Of a stretch of 64,000 nucleotides of DNA, positions 45,762 to 54,883 are shown one piece after another. Location of the stretch: the NCBI GenBank assembly GCA_944321965.1, contig CALUNH010000006.1, forward strand, positions 35,791-99,790, written 5' to 3'. Numbering within the stretch: the first letter of the stretch is position 1; the number at the start of each line of letters is the position of its first letter. This stretch comes from an uncultured Alistipes sp. Its GTDB lineage: Bacteria > Bacteroidota > Bacteroidia > Bacteroidales > Rikenellaceae. The position numbers and the translations under genes are program-made. Under the pieces are notes generated by a model. The model made no database searches, had not been told where the DNA came from, and saw nothing but the letters and a program-made list of their open reading frames with translations.

Positions 45762-46331
45762 ATGACCGAACTCGAAAAAATGCTCGCCGGGGAACTCTAC
45801 GACTACACGGCACCCGACGTCGCCGAGAGCCTGCGCCGCAAGCGCGTGAACCTCACCCGCTTCAACGCTACGTCATTCGACGATCACCCGGCTTACGAGG
45901 AGGCACTCACGGCGCTGATCCCCCGCCACGCCCCGACGGCCCGCATCATGCCGCCGTTCCACTGCGACCACGGGCATCCGATCCAACTCGGCGAAGGGGT
46001 CTTCATCAACGCAAACTGCACGTTCCTCGACGGCGGGGGAATCTCGATCGGCGACCATACGCTCATCGGACCCAACTGCCAGCTCTACACGCCGCACCAC
46101 CCGATCGACTACCTCGAACGCCGCAAACCGATCGAAACCGGCAAGGCCATCCGTATCGGCCGCGACTGCTGGCTCGGAGGTGGCGTCATCGTCTGCCCCG
46201 GAGTCACCATCGGCGACCGCTGCATCATCGCTGCCGGAAGCGTCGTCACACGCGACATCCCCGACGATTCGCTCGCGGCAGGGAATCCCGCCGTCGCCAA
46301 ACGCAAACTCGACAACCATGACAAACAGTGA
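45762..46331 (+). CDS. Sugar O-acetyltransferase (maltose/galactoside type)
   Basis: 189 aa from the ATG at 45762 (MTELEKMLAGELYDYTAPDV). After an N-terminal helical maltose-acetyltransferase domain comes a left-handed beta-helix of hexapeptide repeats (HPIQLGEGVFINANCTFLDGGGISIGDHTLIGPNCQLYTPHHPID), with the catalytic His in YTPHHP. It transfers acetyl from acetyl-CoA to a sugar in the cytoplasm. It overlaps the next gene by 14 bp, so the two are translationally coupled. Confidence 0.9.
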   Translation: MTELEKMLAGELYDYTAPDVAESLRRKRVNLTRFNATSFDDHPAYEEALTALIPRHAPTARIMPPFHCDHGHPIQLGEGVFINANCTFLDGGGISIGDHTLIGPNCQLYTPHHPIDYLERRKPIETGKAIRIGRDCWLGGGVIVCPGVTIGDRCIIAAGSVVTRDIPDDSLAAGNPAVAKRKLDNHDKQ

Positions 46332-46953
46332 AAAACTCCATACGTGCGCCGAAGCGCTGCGCCGCCACCATTTCGAGGCGGACGTCGTCGCAACCCCGCA
46401 GGAGGCCTTCGAAAAGATCCGGGCCGTCGTCGGGGCCGAAGCCCCGAAGATCGTATCCTTCGGAGACTCGATGACAATGCGCGAAACTGGAATCATCGAA
46501 TGGCTCCGCTCGAACGGCGACTGGACGCTGCTCGACGGTTTCGACGCCTCGATGCCCCGCCCCGAACGGCTCGAAATCCGCCGCCAGGCCCTGATGTCCG
46601 ACCTCTTCATCACGGGCGTAAACGCAATCACCACCGAGGGAACGCTCCACTGGCTCGACATGGTCGGAAACCGCATCGCTCCCGTGGCGTTCGGACCCCG
46701 GAAGGTCGTCCTCGTCGCCGGACGCAACAAGATCGTCGACTCGCGCGACGAGGCCGAAGAGCGCATCCGGCGCATCGCCGCTCCGCAGAACATCGCCCGA
46801 CACCCGGGATTCCGCACCCCCTGCGCCAAAACCGGCGTCTGTATGGACTGCAACGCCCCGGACCGCATCTGCAATACCCGCATGGAGATGCTGCGCTGCC
46901 ACCCCGCAGGCCGCATCCTCGTTCTTTTGATCGATCAGGATTTGGGATTATGA
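46318..46953 (+). CDS. LUD-domain (LutC/YkgG-like) lactate-utilisation-type protein
   Basis: 211 aa from the ATG at 46318 (MTNSEKLHTCAEALRRHHFEADVV). The DUF162 core is visible: IVSFGDSMTMRETG, DLFITGVNAITTEGTL, GPRKVVLVAGRNKIV, and a Cys-rich tail CAKTGVCMDCNAPDRICNTR that may bind a cofactor or metal. LUD proteins include lactate oxidation subunits but also lone members of unknown use, as here: there is no lutA or lutB. The stop overlaps the ATG of the next gene (ATGA). Confidence 0.85.
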   Translation: MTNSEKLHTCAEALRRHHFEADVVATPQEAFEKIRAVVGAEAPKIVSFGDSMTMRETGIIEWLRSNGDWTLLDGFDASMPRPERLEIRRQALMSDLFITGVNAITTEGTLHWLDMVGNRIAPVAFGPRKVVLVAGRNKIVDSRDEAEERIRRIAAPQNIARHPGFRTPCAKTGVCMDCNAPDRICNTRMEMLRCHPAGRILVLLIDQDLGL

Positions 46954-47570
46954 AAAAGTTCATCACCTGTCTGCTCTGCTCCGCCGCCCTGCTCCTCGCA
47001 AACGGCTGCGGCGACGAATCGGAGATCTTCTACTCGATCTCCTATCCCGTCGTGCGCATCGAGGCCGAAGTGACAATTCCGCAAGACGAGGAGCCTGCAA
47101 CCGGCGACGATTCCGGAACCGACTCGGGTTCGGACAGCACAGCGCCGGACGAAACGGAGGAGCCGGACGGAACAGGGTCCGACAGCACTGAGCCGGACGG
47201 AACGGAGGAGCCGGCCGATCCGCTGGTGGCGCAGATTCAGGCCGAAGCGGAGGCCGAAGCTCTCGTACAGGCCGGAGGATGCTATACACTCGATTTCGCC
47301 CGCTACAACCGCGGGTACCTCACCATCGAGACCGCCACGCAGTCCGGAACCCTCACCGGGGTCTTCTTCAAGGAGCCCGGAGCCTCGGAACTCACCTTCT
47401 TCTATCTCGATACGAACACCTCCTGCACACTCTCCTACTACACCGATACGGACGGTGTACGCAAGGTGCTCCTGCTGTTCGACCGGACCGAAGCGTTTCA
47501 GGCCCGTTACCCCGACGCAGGCCTGACGAAGGTCATCCGACGCGAATACACCTCGACCCCCACAATCTGA
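46950..47570 (+). CDS. Hypothetical lipoprotein with acidic TEPDGT linker
   Basis: 206 aa. Signal peptide with lipobox MKKFITCLLCSAALLLANGC (Cys at 20). Residues 45-90 are low complexity, rich in Asp, Glu, Thr, Ser, Gly and Pro, with two imperfect units around EEPDGTGSDSTEPDGTEEP. The C-terminal half has no motif I recognise (TLDFARYNRGYLTIETATQSGTLTGVFFKE). It shares ATGA with the LUD gene and is 7 bp before radA. Function unknown; envelope location is the only clear clue. Confidence 0.78.
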   Translation: MKKFITCLLCSAALLLANGCGDESEIFYSISYPVVRIEAEVTIPQDEEPATGDDSGTDSGSDSTAPDETEEPDGTGSDSTEPDGTEEPADPLVAQIQAEAEAEALVQAGGCYTLDFARYNRGYLTIETATQSGTLTGVFFKEPGASELTFFYLDTNTSCTLSYYTDTDGVRKVLLLFDRTEAFQARYPDAGLTKVIRREYTSTPTI

Positions 47571-47577
47571 TCCCGTC

Positions 47578-48948
47578 ATGGCTGCCAAGGTCAAAAAAGC
47601 ATACTTCTGCAAAAACTGCGGTTTCGAAGCCCCGAAATGGCTCGGAAAGTGCCCCTCGTGCGGCGAGTGGAACACCTTCACCGAGGAGATCATCGCCCGC
47701 GAAAGCGGCCCCGTAACGGCAAACGTCGCAGGACCCCTCCCCACGTCGCGCCCCCAGCGCGTGCGCGACATCCGCGAAAGCGAACACCGCCGCGTCGATC
47801 TCGGAAATCCCGAGGTCAACCGCGTACTGGGCGGCGGCCTGGTCCCCGGATCGCTGATCCTCCTCGGCGGCGAACCCGGAATCGGAAAATCCACCCTCTC
47901 GCTGCAGATCGCCCTCGCGGCAAACGGGCTGAAAACCCTCTATGTCTCGGGCGAAGAGTCCGCCGAACAGATCAAGATGCGCGCCGCACGCATCGGAATC
48001 GGAAACAACGAGTGCCTGATCTATCCCGAAACGCTGCTGGAAAACATCATCGCCCAGATCGCCGAACAACAGCCCGACCTGGTGGTGATCGACTCCATCC
48101 AGACCATCTACACCGAACTGCTCGACTCGTCGGCAGGCAGCGTCTCGCAGATCCGCGAGTGCGCCGCCTCGCTGCTCAAATACGCCAAGACCACCGGAAC
48201 GTCGATCTTCATCATCGGGCACATCACCAAGGACGGCGCCATCGCCGGTCCCAAAATCCTCGAACACATCGTCGATGTCGTCCTGCAGTTCGAGGGCGAC
48301 AGCAACAACGTCTACCGCATTCTGCGCGGCATCAAGAACCGCTTCGGCGCCACGTTCGAAATCGGCGTCTTCGAAATGCGCGAAGAGGGGCTCCGCGGCG
48401 TGGACAACCCCTCGGAGATCCTCCTGACACACTACGAGGAACCCCTGTCGGGAATCGCCGTCGGTGCCTCGGCCGACGGCGTGAGACCCTATCTGATCGA
48501 GGTCCAGGCCCTCGTGAGCGCCGCAGCATACGGAACCCCCCAGCGCTCGACAACCGGATACGACGCCCGACGCATGAACATGCTCCTGGCCGTACTCGAA
48601 AAGCGCGTCGGCATGAAGATGTTCCAGAAGGATGTATTCCTGAACTTCGCGGGCGGGTTCAAGGTCGCCGACCCCGGGCTGGACCTCGCGGTCGTGGCCG
48701 CCGTGATCTCCTCCTACTACGACCGTCCCATCGCCGAAGGGGTCTGCTGCGCTGGCGAAATCGGACTCTCGGGCGAAGTGCGCCCCGCTCCCCGCACCGA
48801 ACAGCGAATCAGCGAAGCCGCACGCCTCGGATTCCGCCGCATCGTCGTCTCGGGATATCTCCCCAAAGGCGCCAAACGCCCCAAAGGCATCGAGGTCGTC
48901 ACGATCAATAACATCGCTCAGCTCCCGAAGGCCCTCTTCCTGGAGTAG
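47578..48948 (+). CDS. radA: DNA repair protein RadA
   Basis: 456 aa. N-terminal zinc finger (CKNCG ... CPSCG, 11-29), RecA-like domain with Walker A GGEPGIGKST (97-106), the RadA-specific KNRFG motif near 255, and a Lon-protease-like C-terminal domain. It promotes branch migration in recombination. End of the plus-strand run that starts at 42315. No clear terminator follows; the 181-bp gap holds G/C-rich short repeats of the form CCCGGAAAACCG. Confidence 0.96.
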   Translation: MAAKVKKAYFCKNCGFEAPKWLGKCPSCGEWNTFTEEIIARESGPVTANVAGPLPTSRPQRVRDIRESEHRRVDLGNPEVNRVLGGGLVPGSLILLGGEPGIGKSTLSLQIALAANGLKTLYVSGEESAEQIKMRAARIGIGNNECLIYPETLLENIIAQIAEQQPDLVVIDSIQTIYTELLDSSAGSVSQIRECAASLLKYAKTTGTSIFIIGHITKDGAIAGPKILEHIVDVVLQFEGDSNNVYRILRGIKNRFGATFEIGVFEMREEGLRGVDNPSEILLTHYEEPLSGIAVGASADGVRPYLIEVQALVSAAAYGTPQRSTTGYDARRMNMLLAVLEKRVGMKMFQKDVFLNFAGGFKVADPGLDLAVVAAVISSYYDRPIAEGVCCAGEIGLSGEVRPAPRTEQRISEAARLGFRRIVVSGYLPKGAKRPKGIEVVTINNIAQLPKALFLE

Positions 48949-49129
48949 CGTCCGCAAGGTCCGAAACCGGCACCTGCGTCAGAAGTCGGCATCCGGCTCC
49001 CGAAACCCGAAATCGACGCCCGGAAAACCGGCATCCGGGACCGGCGTCCGGAAGGCCTCGCCCGGAAAACCGTCGGCGCCGCAACTTGGAACGGTAATTG
49101 CTCCCTGTTGCGGAAAAAGGATTGCCGTC

Positions 49130-50098
49130 ATGCAAAAGAGAATTGCCGTTATAGGTGGCGTGGGGTTCATCGGCACCCATCTGTGTCTAAAACTCATCGA
49201 GCAGGGGCATGTCGTCTACTGCGTGGACATTCGCGACAAGGCCTGTTCACCGCTTCTGCGGCAGGTGGCCCAGCACCCCCGGTTCCGCTACGTCCGGCAC
49301 AACGTCACAACCCCCTTTGGCGTGCGCTGCGACGAAATCTACAACCTCGCGGCCCCCACTCACGTCTGGTACAGCGAGGCTCTTCCCGCCGAAACGCTCA
49401 AGGTCTGTATGCTCGGGGCCCTCAATGTCCTCGATGCCGCACGGAACAACCATGCAAGGATCCTCTACGCATCCTCCGGAAGCATCTACGGACCGGTTTA
49501 CAGCGACGCCGCATTCTCCGCTGCCGAAGCCTGCTCCACGCACCGCATCCTCGCCGAAGGAAAACGCGCCGCCGAAGCCCTCCACCGCGCCTATCAGGCC
49601 GAATACGGCGTCGATGCACGCATCGCCCGGATCTTCAATACCTACGGGTTCGGGGCCGACCTGATGGATCAGCGGGTCGTGATGAAGATGGTCGTCGCAG
49701 CACTGCTCGGCAGCGACCTGCTCGTAAATGGAAGCGGGGAACAGCTCCGTACATTCTGTTGGGTCGAGGATCTGGTCGACGGTCTGATCCGGCTCATGGA
49801 GGCCCCGACCGTCGGGAATGTCCGCACGGTCAATCTCGGCAGCAGCCACGAAATCGCCATCCGCGCCCTGGCCGAAAAGATCGTGGAGCTCTCCGGAAGC
49901 CGTTCGCACATCGTACACACCGAAGCCCGCATCGACGACGTGCGGCGACGCGCCCCCGACATCTCGGCTGCCCGCCGCGACCTGGGATGGATGCCTCACA
50001 CGCCGCTGGCCGAAGGGCTCAAAAAGATGATCTCCTATGTGGAAACGGCTCTCGAAGAGAAAAAACAGGCCCACATCACGTGGGCCGAAATCAACTGA
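49130..50098 (+). CDS. UDP-glucuronate-decarboxylase-like SDR with altered active site
   Basis: 322 aa. Rossmann motif GGVGFIG (9-15) and the UXS-like blocks DEIYNLAAPTHVWYSEALPAETLKV, NTYGFGADLMDQRVVMKMVVAAL and VNGSGEQLRTFCWVEDLVDGLIRLM place it in the extended SDR group near UDP-xylose synthase. The catalytic YxxxK reads LAEGK: Leu141 in place of Tyr, Lys145 kept. The TSEVYG loop reads SSGSIYG, losing the Glu used by UXS. Unless another residue substitutes, decarboxylation is doubtful. Single-gene unit facing a convergent repair gene. Confidence 0.8.
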   Translation: MQKRIAVIGGVGFIGTHLCLKLIEQGHVVYCVDIRDKACSPLLRQVAQHPRFRYVRHNVTTPFGVRCDEIYNLAAPTHVWYSEALPAETLKVCMLGALNVLDAARNNHARILYASSGSIYGPVYSDAAFSAAEACSTHRILAEGKRAAEALHRAYQAEYGVDARIARIFNTYGFGADLMDQRVVMKMVVAALLGSDLLVNGSGEQLRTFCWVEDLVDGLIRLMEAPTVGNVRTVNLGSSHEIAIRALAEKIVELSGSRSHIVHTEARIDDVRRRAPDISAARRDLGWMPHTPLAEGLKKMISYVETALEEKKQAHITWAEIN

Positions 50099-50102
50099 CC
50101 GG

Positions 50103-50135
50103 GCAGAAGCGACAGAAGCGGCAGAAGCGGCAGCA
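50103..50135. repeat. 9-bp tandem repeat between convergent genes
   Basis: Three to four copies of GCAGAAGCG-like units in the 66-bp gap between the SDR gene and the DNA alkylation repair gene. No terminator hairpin is obvious. Confidence 0.55.
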
Positions 50136-50164
50136 GGCAAAACCCGATGCGGGCCGGGGAGCAA

Positions 50165-50827
50165 TCACTCCTGCGGCTCCAGACGCCAGGCAAGCTCCTC
50201 GTGGACGAACGCTTCGGCAGGGAGCGAGCCCAGAGAACCGACAGCACGAAGAACCGTCTGCCGGTTCTCTTCGTTTCGGGAGCCGACGGCCACAAGCGCC
50301 GCAACGGCCCCCTGTGCGAGCAGGCGGCTCTCGGGGATTCCGGCTTCCGCCGCCCGGCGGAGCGTTTCGACGATTCGCGGGATCCACGCCGCCTGCGGTT
50401 CCGCAGTGCGTCCCACGGCCATCAGGGCGGCATACCGACACAGCGGCTCGGAACCGGTCTCCGTCCACCTTTCGAACAGCGACGGGAACGATTCCGCACG
50501 GCTCAGCAGCGCAAAGGCCCCCTCTTCGGCCATCTCGGAGTTCAACAACCCTTCGCCCCAGAAGGCGGATTCCTCCGGGGTGAGGCGTCCGGGATCGGCG
50601 ATATGGAAGGCCGCGAGGCGCAATTCACGCACATCCTGCCGGTAAAGATAACGGGCAAAGTCGTGGTCCGTCCCCTCGGCCCGCGCCAGGCGGCGGAGCG
50701 TCGGAAGGCTCACGCCGTAGTTCAGTCCGTAGGGGCGGCCGTAGAAGCGCATCGTATCGGCAACGGCGCCGTTCCGCTCGCGGCGGAAAGCCCCGAGCAG
50801 CGCCGTCATGCGGGAAGTGAAATCCAT
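50165..50827 (-). CDS. DNA alkylation repair enzyme (HEAT-like repeat glycosylase family)
   Basis: 220 aa from the ATG at 50827, preceded by a GAAG site; the open frame starts farther upstream but that part overlaps the next gene. The helical repeats (RELRLAAFHIADPGRL, FWGEGLLNSEMAEEGAFALLSR, LCRYAALMAVGRTAE) match the AlkD-like family that removes alkylated bases. It is 14 bp downstream of the DUF4831 gene and likely shares its promoter. The catalytic residues are not certain from the sequence alone. Confidence 0.78.
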   Translation of the reverse strand: MDFTSRMTALLGAFRRERNGAVADTMRFYGRPYGLNYGVSLPTLRRLARAEGTDHDFARYLYRQDVRELRLAAFHIADPGRLTPEESAFWGEGLLNSEMAEEGAFALLSRAESFPSLFERWTETGSEPLCRYAALMAVGRTAEPQAAWIPRIVETLRRAAEAGIPESRLLAQGAVAALVAVGSRNEENRQTVLRAVGSLGSLPAEAFVHEELAWRLEPQE

Positions 50828-50840
50828 CTTCCGGAAGATT

Positions 50841-51737
50841 TTACCTGCGGCGCGGAAGCACCACGTTGATCGTGCGCCCGAATTCGAAGACCGGAAGCAC
50901 CGCACGCGCATACTCGCCGCCCCCGGAGACCACCGTACAGGTCGAAGGATCGGCCACCCGGCACGTCACGACGTTCGTCTCCTTCGGTCCGGCCTCCAGC
51001 TCCGCGGCCACACGCGCCCCCGAAGGCTCGATCTGCAGCAGCACGATGTCGCCCGACAGGTCGTTCTCCGGAAGCAGACCCGCAGCCGGGCTGAAGCGGC
51101 AGACGATATACTGTTTCTTGTCCGATTGCGGATAGACCACGTAGCGGCGCGTCTCGGTCGAGAGGATCCGTTTGCCGAGGAAGAGCTCCAGATAGGACTG
51201 CTCCTGGCGGTCGATCTCCGCCAGGGCGGCATTCAGCCCCTCGCCGAAGACATTCTCGCCCGCTTCACCCGTGATAAGCTCCAGGCGGTGACGGCGCAGC
51301 GAAAAGATCCGCTCGGCAGCCACGCGGGCCGCATCCTCCAGCGGAAGGGTCGTCATGTCGATCTTGTCGGGCTGCAGCCGCGCAAACTCCCCGTCCGAGG
51401 CGCCATAACTCTGGGTCCGCGTCGTCGCAGCGGCCGGGGCCGACGCATTCAGGTATGTGGCACCGTCCAGCAGCGCAATCTGCGCTCCCGTAATGCGCCA
51501 CGACGTCTTGTCCGCCAGCGAGGCCCGCACCCCGAGGAACTTCTGCGCATAACGCGCATAGGGACCCGTGAGGGTCCGGTCGCACTCCACCGTGACGTCC
51601 ACGGCCAGGATCGTCCGCGGCTGCGAGATGCGGATGCCCTCAACCGTCTCGGTGGCGCCCTGAAGGGCGATGTAGGGATTCTGCGCCGAAGCGCCCCCCG
51701 CCAACAGCAGGGCACATGCCAGAAGTTTGAATTTCAT
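50841..51737 (-). CDS. DUF4831 family protein, exported
   Basis: 298 aa from the ATG at 51737 (MKFKLLACALLLAGGASAQ, signal peptide with AQ cleavage site). The segment LTGPYARYAQKFLGVRASLADKTSWRITGAQI is the core of the Bacteroidota family DUF4831. Role unknown; probably periplasmic or outer-membrane associated. A good promoter sits inside the 3' end of trmN6, so this gene and the repair gene form their own unit. Confidence 0.8.
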   Translation of the reverse strand: MKFKLLACALLLAGGASAQNPYIALQGATETVEGIRISQPRTILAVDVTVECDRTLTGPYARYAQKFLGVRASLADKTSWRITGAQIALLDGATYLNASAPAAATTRTQSYGASDGEFARLQPDKIDMTTLPLEDAARVAAERIFSLRRHRLELITGEAGENVFGEGLNAALAEIDRQEQSYLELFLGKRILSTETRRYVVYPQSDKKQYIVCRFSPAAGLLPENDLSGDIVLLQIEPSGARVAAELEAGPKETNVVTCRVADPSTCTVVSGGGEYARAVLPVFEFGRTINVVLPRRR

Positions 51738-51764
51738 GATCCGAAAAATTTTGTGGTGGCAGGA

Positions 51765-51795
51765 CAAATGTAACGTTTTTTCACGGCTTGTCAAA
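51765..51795 (-). promoter_or_regulatory. Promoter of the DUF4831 gene
   Basis: Minus strand TTTG (about 51795-51792, overlapping the trmN6 stop region), 19-nt spacer and TACATTTG (51772-51765). Confidence 0.75.
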
Positions 51796-52531
51796 ATTTC
51801 AGGTAGAAATCCCCGGTCAGGGCCCGGTATTCGGACGTATAGCCTTCGTGTTCGCCCGTGCCGATCACCAGTTCGCCGGTCACCGGCGCGTCGCCCTCCG
51901 CCTCCTCCGTGCGCGCCAGCTCCAGCAGGGTCCGTTTCACCGGACGCCGGGGCGTCGTGCGGACATCCGTGCGCCGGAGCGTCGTCAGACGCCCGCCCGC
52001 CGCCAGCAGGAACCGCCACACCTCGCTATGCGGAAGCACCACCGAAAACCGTCCGCCGGGAGCCAGCAGCCGCAGCACCGCATCGCACAACTCCGTGAAG
52101 CTCAGCGTGACGGTGTGGCGCGCCGTCGTGCGACCCGCATCGGGGCTCGGCAGCGTGGCGTCGAAAAACGGCGGGTTCGAGACAATCCGGTCGAACCGTC
52201 CGGCCGGAGCGAACGCCTGGACCGGAGTCTGCACGAAATGCAGGCGTTCACCCCACGGCGAAGCCGCGGCATTCTCCCGCGCCTGCGACACGTCGTCGAT
52301 GTCGATGCCCGTCACTTCGGCCTCCGGGGCCCGCTGGGCCAGCATCAGCGCGATCAGCCCCGTCCCGGTGCCGATATCGAGCAACCGGAGGTCCGTCGGC
52401 CGGAGCGGGGTCCACGCCCCGAGCAGCACCCCGTCGGTGCCGACCTTCATCGCGCAGCGGTCCTGGTGCACGGTGAAGCGCTTGAAGCGGAAAGCGCCCT
52501 CGATACGTTCGATATGCGATTCGTCACTCAT
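51791..52531 (-). CDS. trmN6: tRNA1(Val) adenine-N6-methyltransferase (TrmN6/YfiC)
   Basis: 246 aa. SAM-binding motif LDIGTGTGLI (51-60) and the N6-adenine motif NPPF (119-122) in IVSNPPFFDATL. The start FRFKRFTVHQDRCAMKVGTDGVLLGAW is typical of the family, which modifies A37 of tRNA-Val. It overlaps the TIGR02757 gene by 8 bp. Confidence 0.9.
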   Translation of the reverse strand: MSDESHIERIEGAFRFKRFTVHQDRCAMKVGTDGVLLGAWTPLRPTDLRLLDIGTGTGLIALMLAQRAPEAEVTGIDIDDVSQARENAAASPWGERLHFVQTPVQAFAPAGRFDRIVSNPPFFDATLPSPDAGRTTARHTVTLSFTELCDAVLRLLAPGGRFSVVLPHSEVWRFLLAAGGRLTTLRRTDVRTTPRRPVKRTLLELARTEEAEGDAPVTGELVIGTGEHEGYTSEYRALTGDFYLKF

Positions 52532-53306
52532 GATTCTTCAGATAACCGTCCACCCCGGCCCCGAACAGGGAGAAATCGTACCGCACGGGGTCTCCGGCAT
52601 TGAACGCCCGGAGTGCCGCGGTGATCTCCTCGACGGCCCGCCAGTCGTTCTGACGCCGTGTCAGCAAACCCAGGGCCCGCCCCATCGCCCCGACATGGAG
52701 GTCCAGCGGCAGGTAGAGCGCCGACATCGGGATCCCCTGCCACTCGCCGAAATCCACGCCCCGGTCGTCACGCCGGACCATCCAGCGCAGGTACATGCAC
52801 AGGCGTTTACAGGCCGCGCCGCGTTCGATGGCCGAAAGGTGTTTCTCGCAGCGCGGGGCGTGCTCCGCGGCAAAGAACTCCCGCCGGAACTCCGCCAGCA
52901 CCGGGCGCAGGTCGTGCGTCGCGGCGTAACGTGCCTCGAAAAAGGCCCCGATTCCGCCGAAACGCTCCTCCAGGCGCCGCAAGGCCAGTATGAAATCCCG
53001 CAGATCGCCGCCGTTGAAGGTGCGGTGGGCGTAGGTGTCCAGCTGCAACAACTCCCGCTCCGAGGCGTGGCGCACGAAATCCGCCGGGGCATCGTCCATC
53101 AGGCGCATCATCCGATGGCCGTTGCGCACGATCGACCGCCGGTTTCCCCAGGCGATCGTCGCCGCAAAGAAACCCGCAATCTCCCGGTCGGCACGCCCCG
53201 CATAGCGGTGCGGCACCGAAATCGGGTCCTCGGGAATGAATTCCGGGCGGTTGTAACGGTCGTAAAGGCGGTCGAGAAGCGCCTGCAGTTCGGGTTTTTC
53301 CATCAT
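52524..53306 (-). CDS. TIGR02757 family protein
   Basis: 260 aa from the ATG at 53306 (a second ATG follows directly at 53303). The pattern DPISVPHRYAGRADREIAGFFAATIAWGNRRSIVRNGHRMMRLMDDAP and ACKRLCMYLRWMVRRDDRGVDFGEW matches TIGR02757, a helical family distantly related to HhH-GPD glycosylases whose function I cannot state. It is common in Bacteroidota next to lolD, as here. Confidence 0.85.
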   Translation of the reverse strand: MMEKPELQALLDRLYDRYNRPEFIPEDPISVPHRYAGRADREIAGFFAATIAWGNRRSIVRNGHRMMRLMDDAPADFVRHASERELLQLDTYAHRTFNGGDLRDFILALRRLEERFGGIGAFFEARYAATHDLRPVLAEFRREFFAAEHAPRCEKHLSAIERGAACKRLCMYLRWMVRRDDRGVDFGEWQGIPMSALYLPLDLHVGAMGRALGLLTRRQNDWRAVEEITAALRAFNAGDPVRYDFSLFGAGVDGYLKNHE

Positions 53307-53414
53307 CTTCCGGGTAGGGAATCCTGGTTGCAACTCAGCGGACGGGCTCCTCAGAATCCGGCCGCCGCCGGAAAAAAAGCCCGGAGAAACCGAAACCGGT
53401 CAGCCTCCGCCGGA

Positions 53415-54071
53415 TCACGGCTGTATGATCACGCCGTCGGACATCGTGATCTTCCGGTCGGCCATCGAGGCCAGGTGTTCGTCGTGCGTCACCACGACGA
53501 TCGTCTGCCCCAGCCGGTCCCGCAGGTCGAAAAACAGCCGGTGGATCTCCTCGCGGTTGTGCGAATCGAGGTTGCCTGAGGGTTCGTCCGCCAACAGCAC
53601 CGTCGGACTGTTGACAAGCGCCCGGGCAATGGCCACCCGCTGCTGCTCCCCGCCCGACAACTGGCCGGGCTTGTGGTCGCGGCGCGACGAGAGACCCATC
53701 AGGTCGAGCAGCTCCGCAGCCCGCCGCTCCACCCCGGCACGCGGACGGCGCCCGATCAGCCCCGGAAGGCAGACATTCTCGAAGGCCGTAAATTCGGCCA
53801 GCAGGTTGTGGAACTGGAAGACAAAACCGATATGTTCGTTGCGGAAAAGCGACAGATCCCGGTCATTCAGGGAAAAGACATCCCGGCCGTCGATCTCCAC
53901 ACGCCCCGCGTCGGGACGCGAAAGCGTGCCGATGATCTGCAGCAGCGTCGTCTTCCCCGCGCCGCTCGCCCCCACGATCGAAACCACTTCGTGCGGAGCC
54001 ACCTCCAGCGAAACGCCCTTCAGCACCTCCAACGTGCCGAAACGCTTGTGTATGTCCGTAATGCGTATCAT
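53415..54071 (-). CDS. lolD: ABC transporter ATP-binding protein (LolD-like)
   Basis: 218 aa from the ATG at 54071, which overlaps the folP stop (ATGA). Walker A GASGAGKT (34-41), signature LSGGEQQR and Walker [13 protein letters not shown] are intact; the family of DevA/LolD/MacB ATPases is indicated by the [19 protein letters not shown]-loop region. LolD powers lipoprotein release from the inner membrane with LolC/E, which are not in the window. Confidence 0.85.
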   Translation of the reverse strand: MIRITDIHKRFGTLEVLKGVSLEVAPHEVVSIVGASGAGKTTLLQIIGTLSRPDAGRVEIDGRDVFSLNDRDLSLFRNEHIGFVFQFHNLLAEFTAFENVCLPGLIGRRPRAGVERRAAELLDLMGLSSRRDHKPGQLSGGEQQRVAIARALVNSPTVLLADEPSGNLDSHNREEIHRLFFDLRDRLGQTIVVVTHDEHLASMADRKITMSDGVIIQP

Positions 54072-54883
54072 GGTCGGTATGCGTTGAAAAGTTTTACGGT
54101 ATCCGCCGCCTCGCGCACGTCGTGCACCCGCAGGATCCGCGCCCCCTGGCGCAGGCACTCCCAACCCAATGCCACGGTCCCGGCCAGCGATTCGGCCGGC
54201 GTGCATCCCAGCGTCCGGTAGATCATCGACTTGCGCGACAGGCCTGCCAGCACCGGAAAACCCTCGGCACTCAACTCGTGCAGCCCCGCCAGCAATTCGA
54301 AATTCTGCGCCGCGGTCTTCGCAAAGCCAAAACCCGGGTCGAGAATAATCCGCTCGCGCCGGATCCCCGCCGCCAGCATCGCCCCGGTCCGCTCCCGGAA
54401 GTAATCGACCACCTCGGCCGTGATCGCCCGCCGGTAGTCGGTCTGCGACTGCATCGTCTGCGGCGTGCCCTTCATGTGCATCGCCACGTAGGGGACATCG
54501 TGCGCGGCCGCCACCGACCACATCGCCGGGTCAAGCTCCCCGGCCGAGATGTCGTTGACGATCACCTCGCCGAACGTGCGGAGCGTCCGCTCGGCCACCT
54601 CGCTGCGGAACGTGTCGACCGAGACCGGAACCCCCGGAGCAACCCGCCGCGCAACCTCCACACCCAGCGCCACACGCCGCCACTCCTCCTCCACGGAGAC
54701 CTCATCGGCCCCCGGGCGCGAAGAGTAACCGCCCACGTCGAGGATATCCGCCCCCCCGGCAACAGCCTCCCGGATCCGGCGCTCGACGGCCGCGGCATCC
54801 GGCGTGCGGCTCCCGGCGTAGAACGAGTCGGGCGTGACGTTCACGATCGCCATCACCCGCGGCGAAGAGAGGTCCAGGATCAT
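54068..54883 (-). CDS. folP: Dihydropteroate synthase
   Basis: 271 aa from the ATG at 54883. Motifs: [38 protein letters not shown] and GLSRKS, covering the pterin and pABA sites. It joins pterin diphosphate to pABA in folate synthesis. Start and stop overlap neighbouring genes by 4 bp on each side (coaE upstream, lolD downstream), so it lies in one coupled unit. Confidence 0.95.
   Translation of the reverse strand: MILDLSSPRVMAIVNVTPDSFYAGSRTPDAAAVERRIREAVAGGADILDVGGYSSRPGADEVSVEEEWRRVALGVEVARRVAPGVPVSVDTFRSEVAERTLRTFGEVIVNDISAGELDPAMWSVAAAHDVPYVAMHMKGTPQTMQSQTDYRRAITAEVVDYFRERTGAMLAAGIRRERIILDPGFGFAKTAAQNFELLAGLHELSAEGFPVLAGLSRKSMIYRTLGCTPAESLAGTVALGWECLRQGARILRVHDVREAADTVKLFNAYRP

Noticed and set aside
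49130-50098. Calling the SDR a pseudogene
   Set aside because: The frame is intact, the NAD motif and other blocks are kept, and only specific catalytic positions changed.
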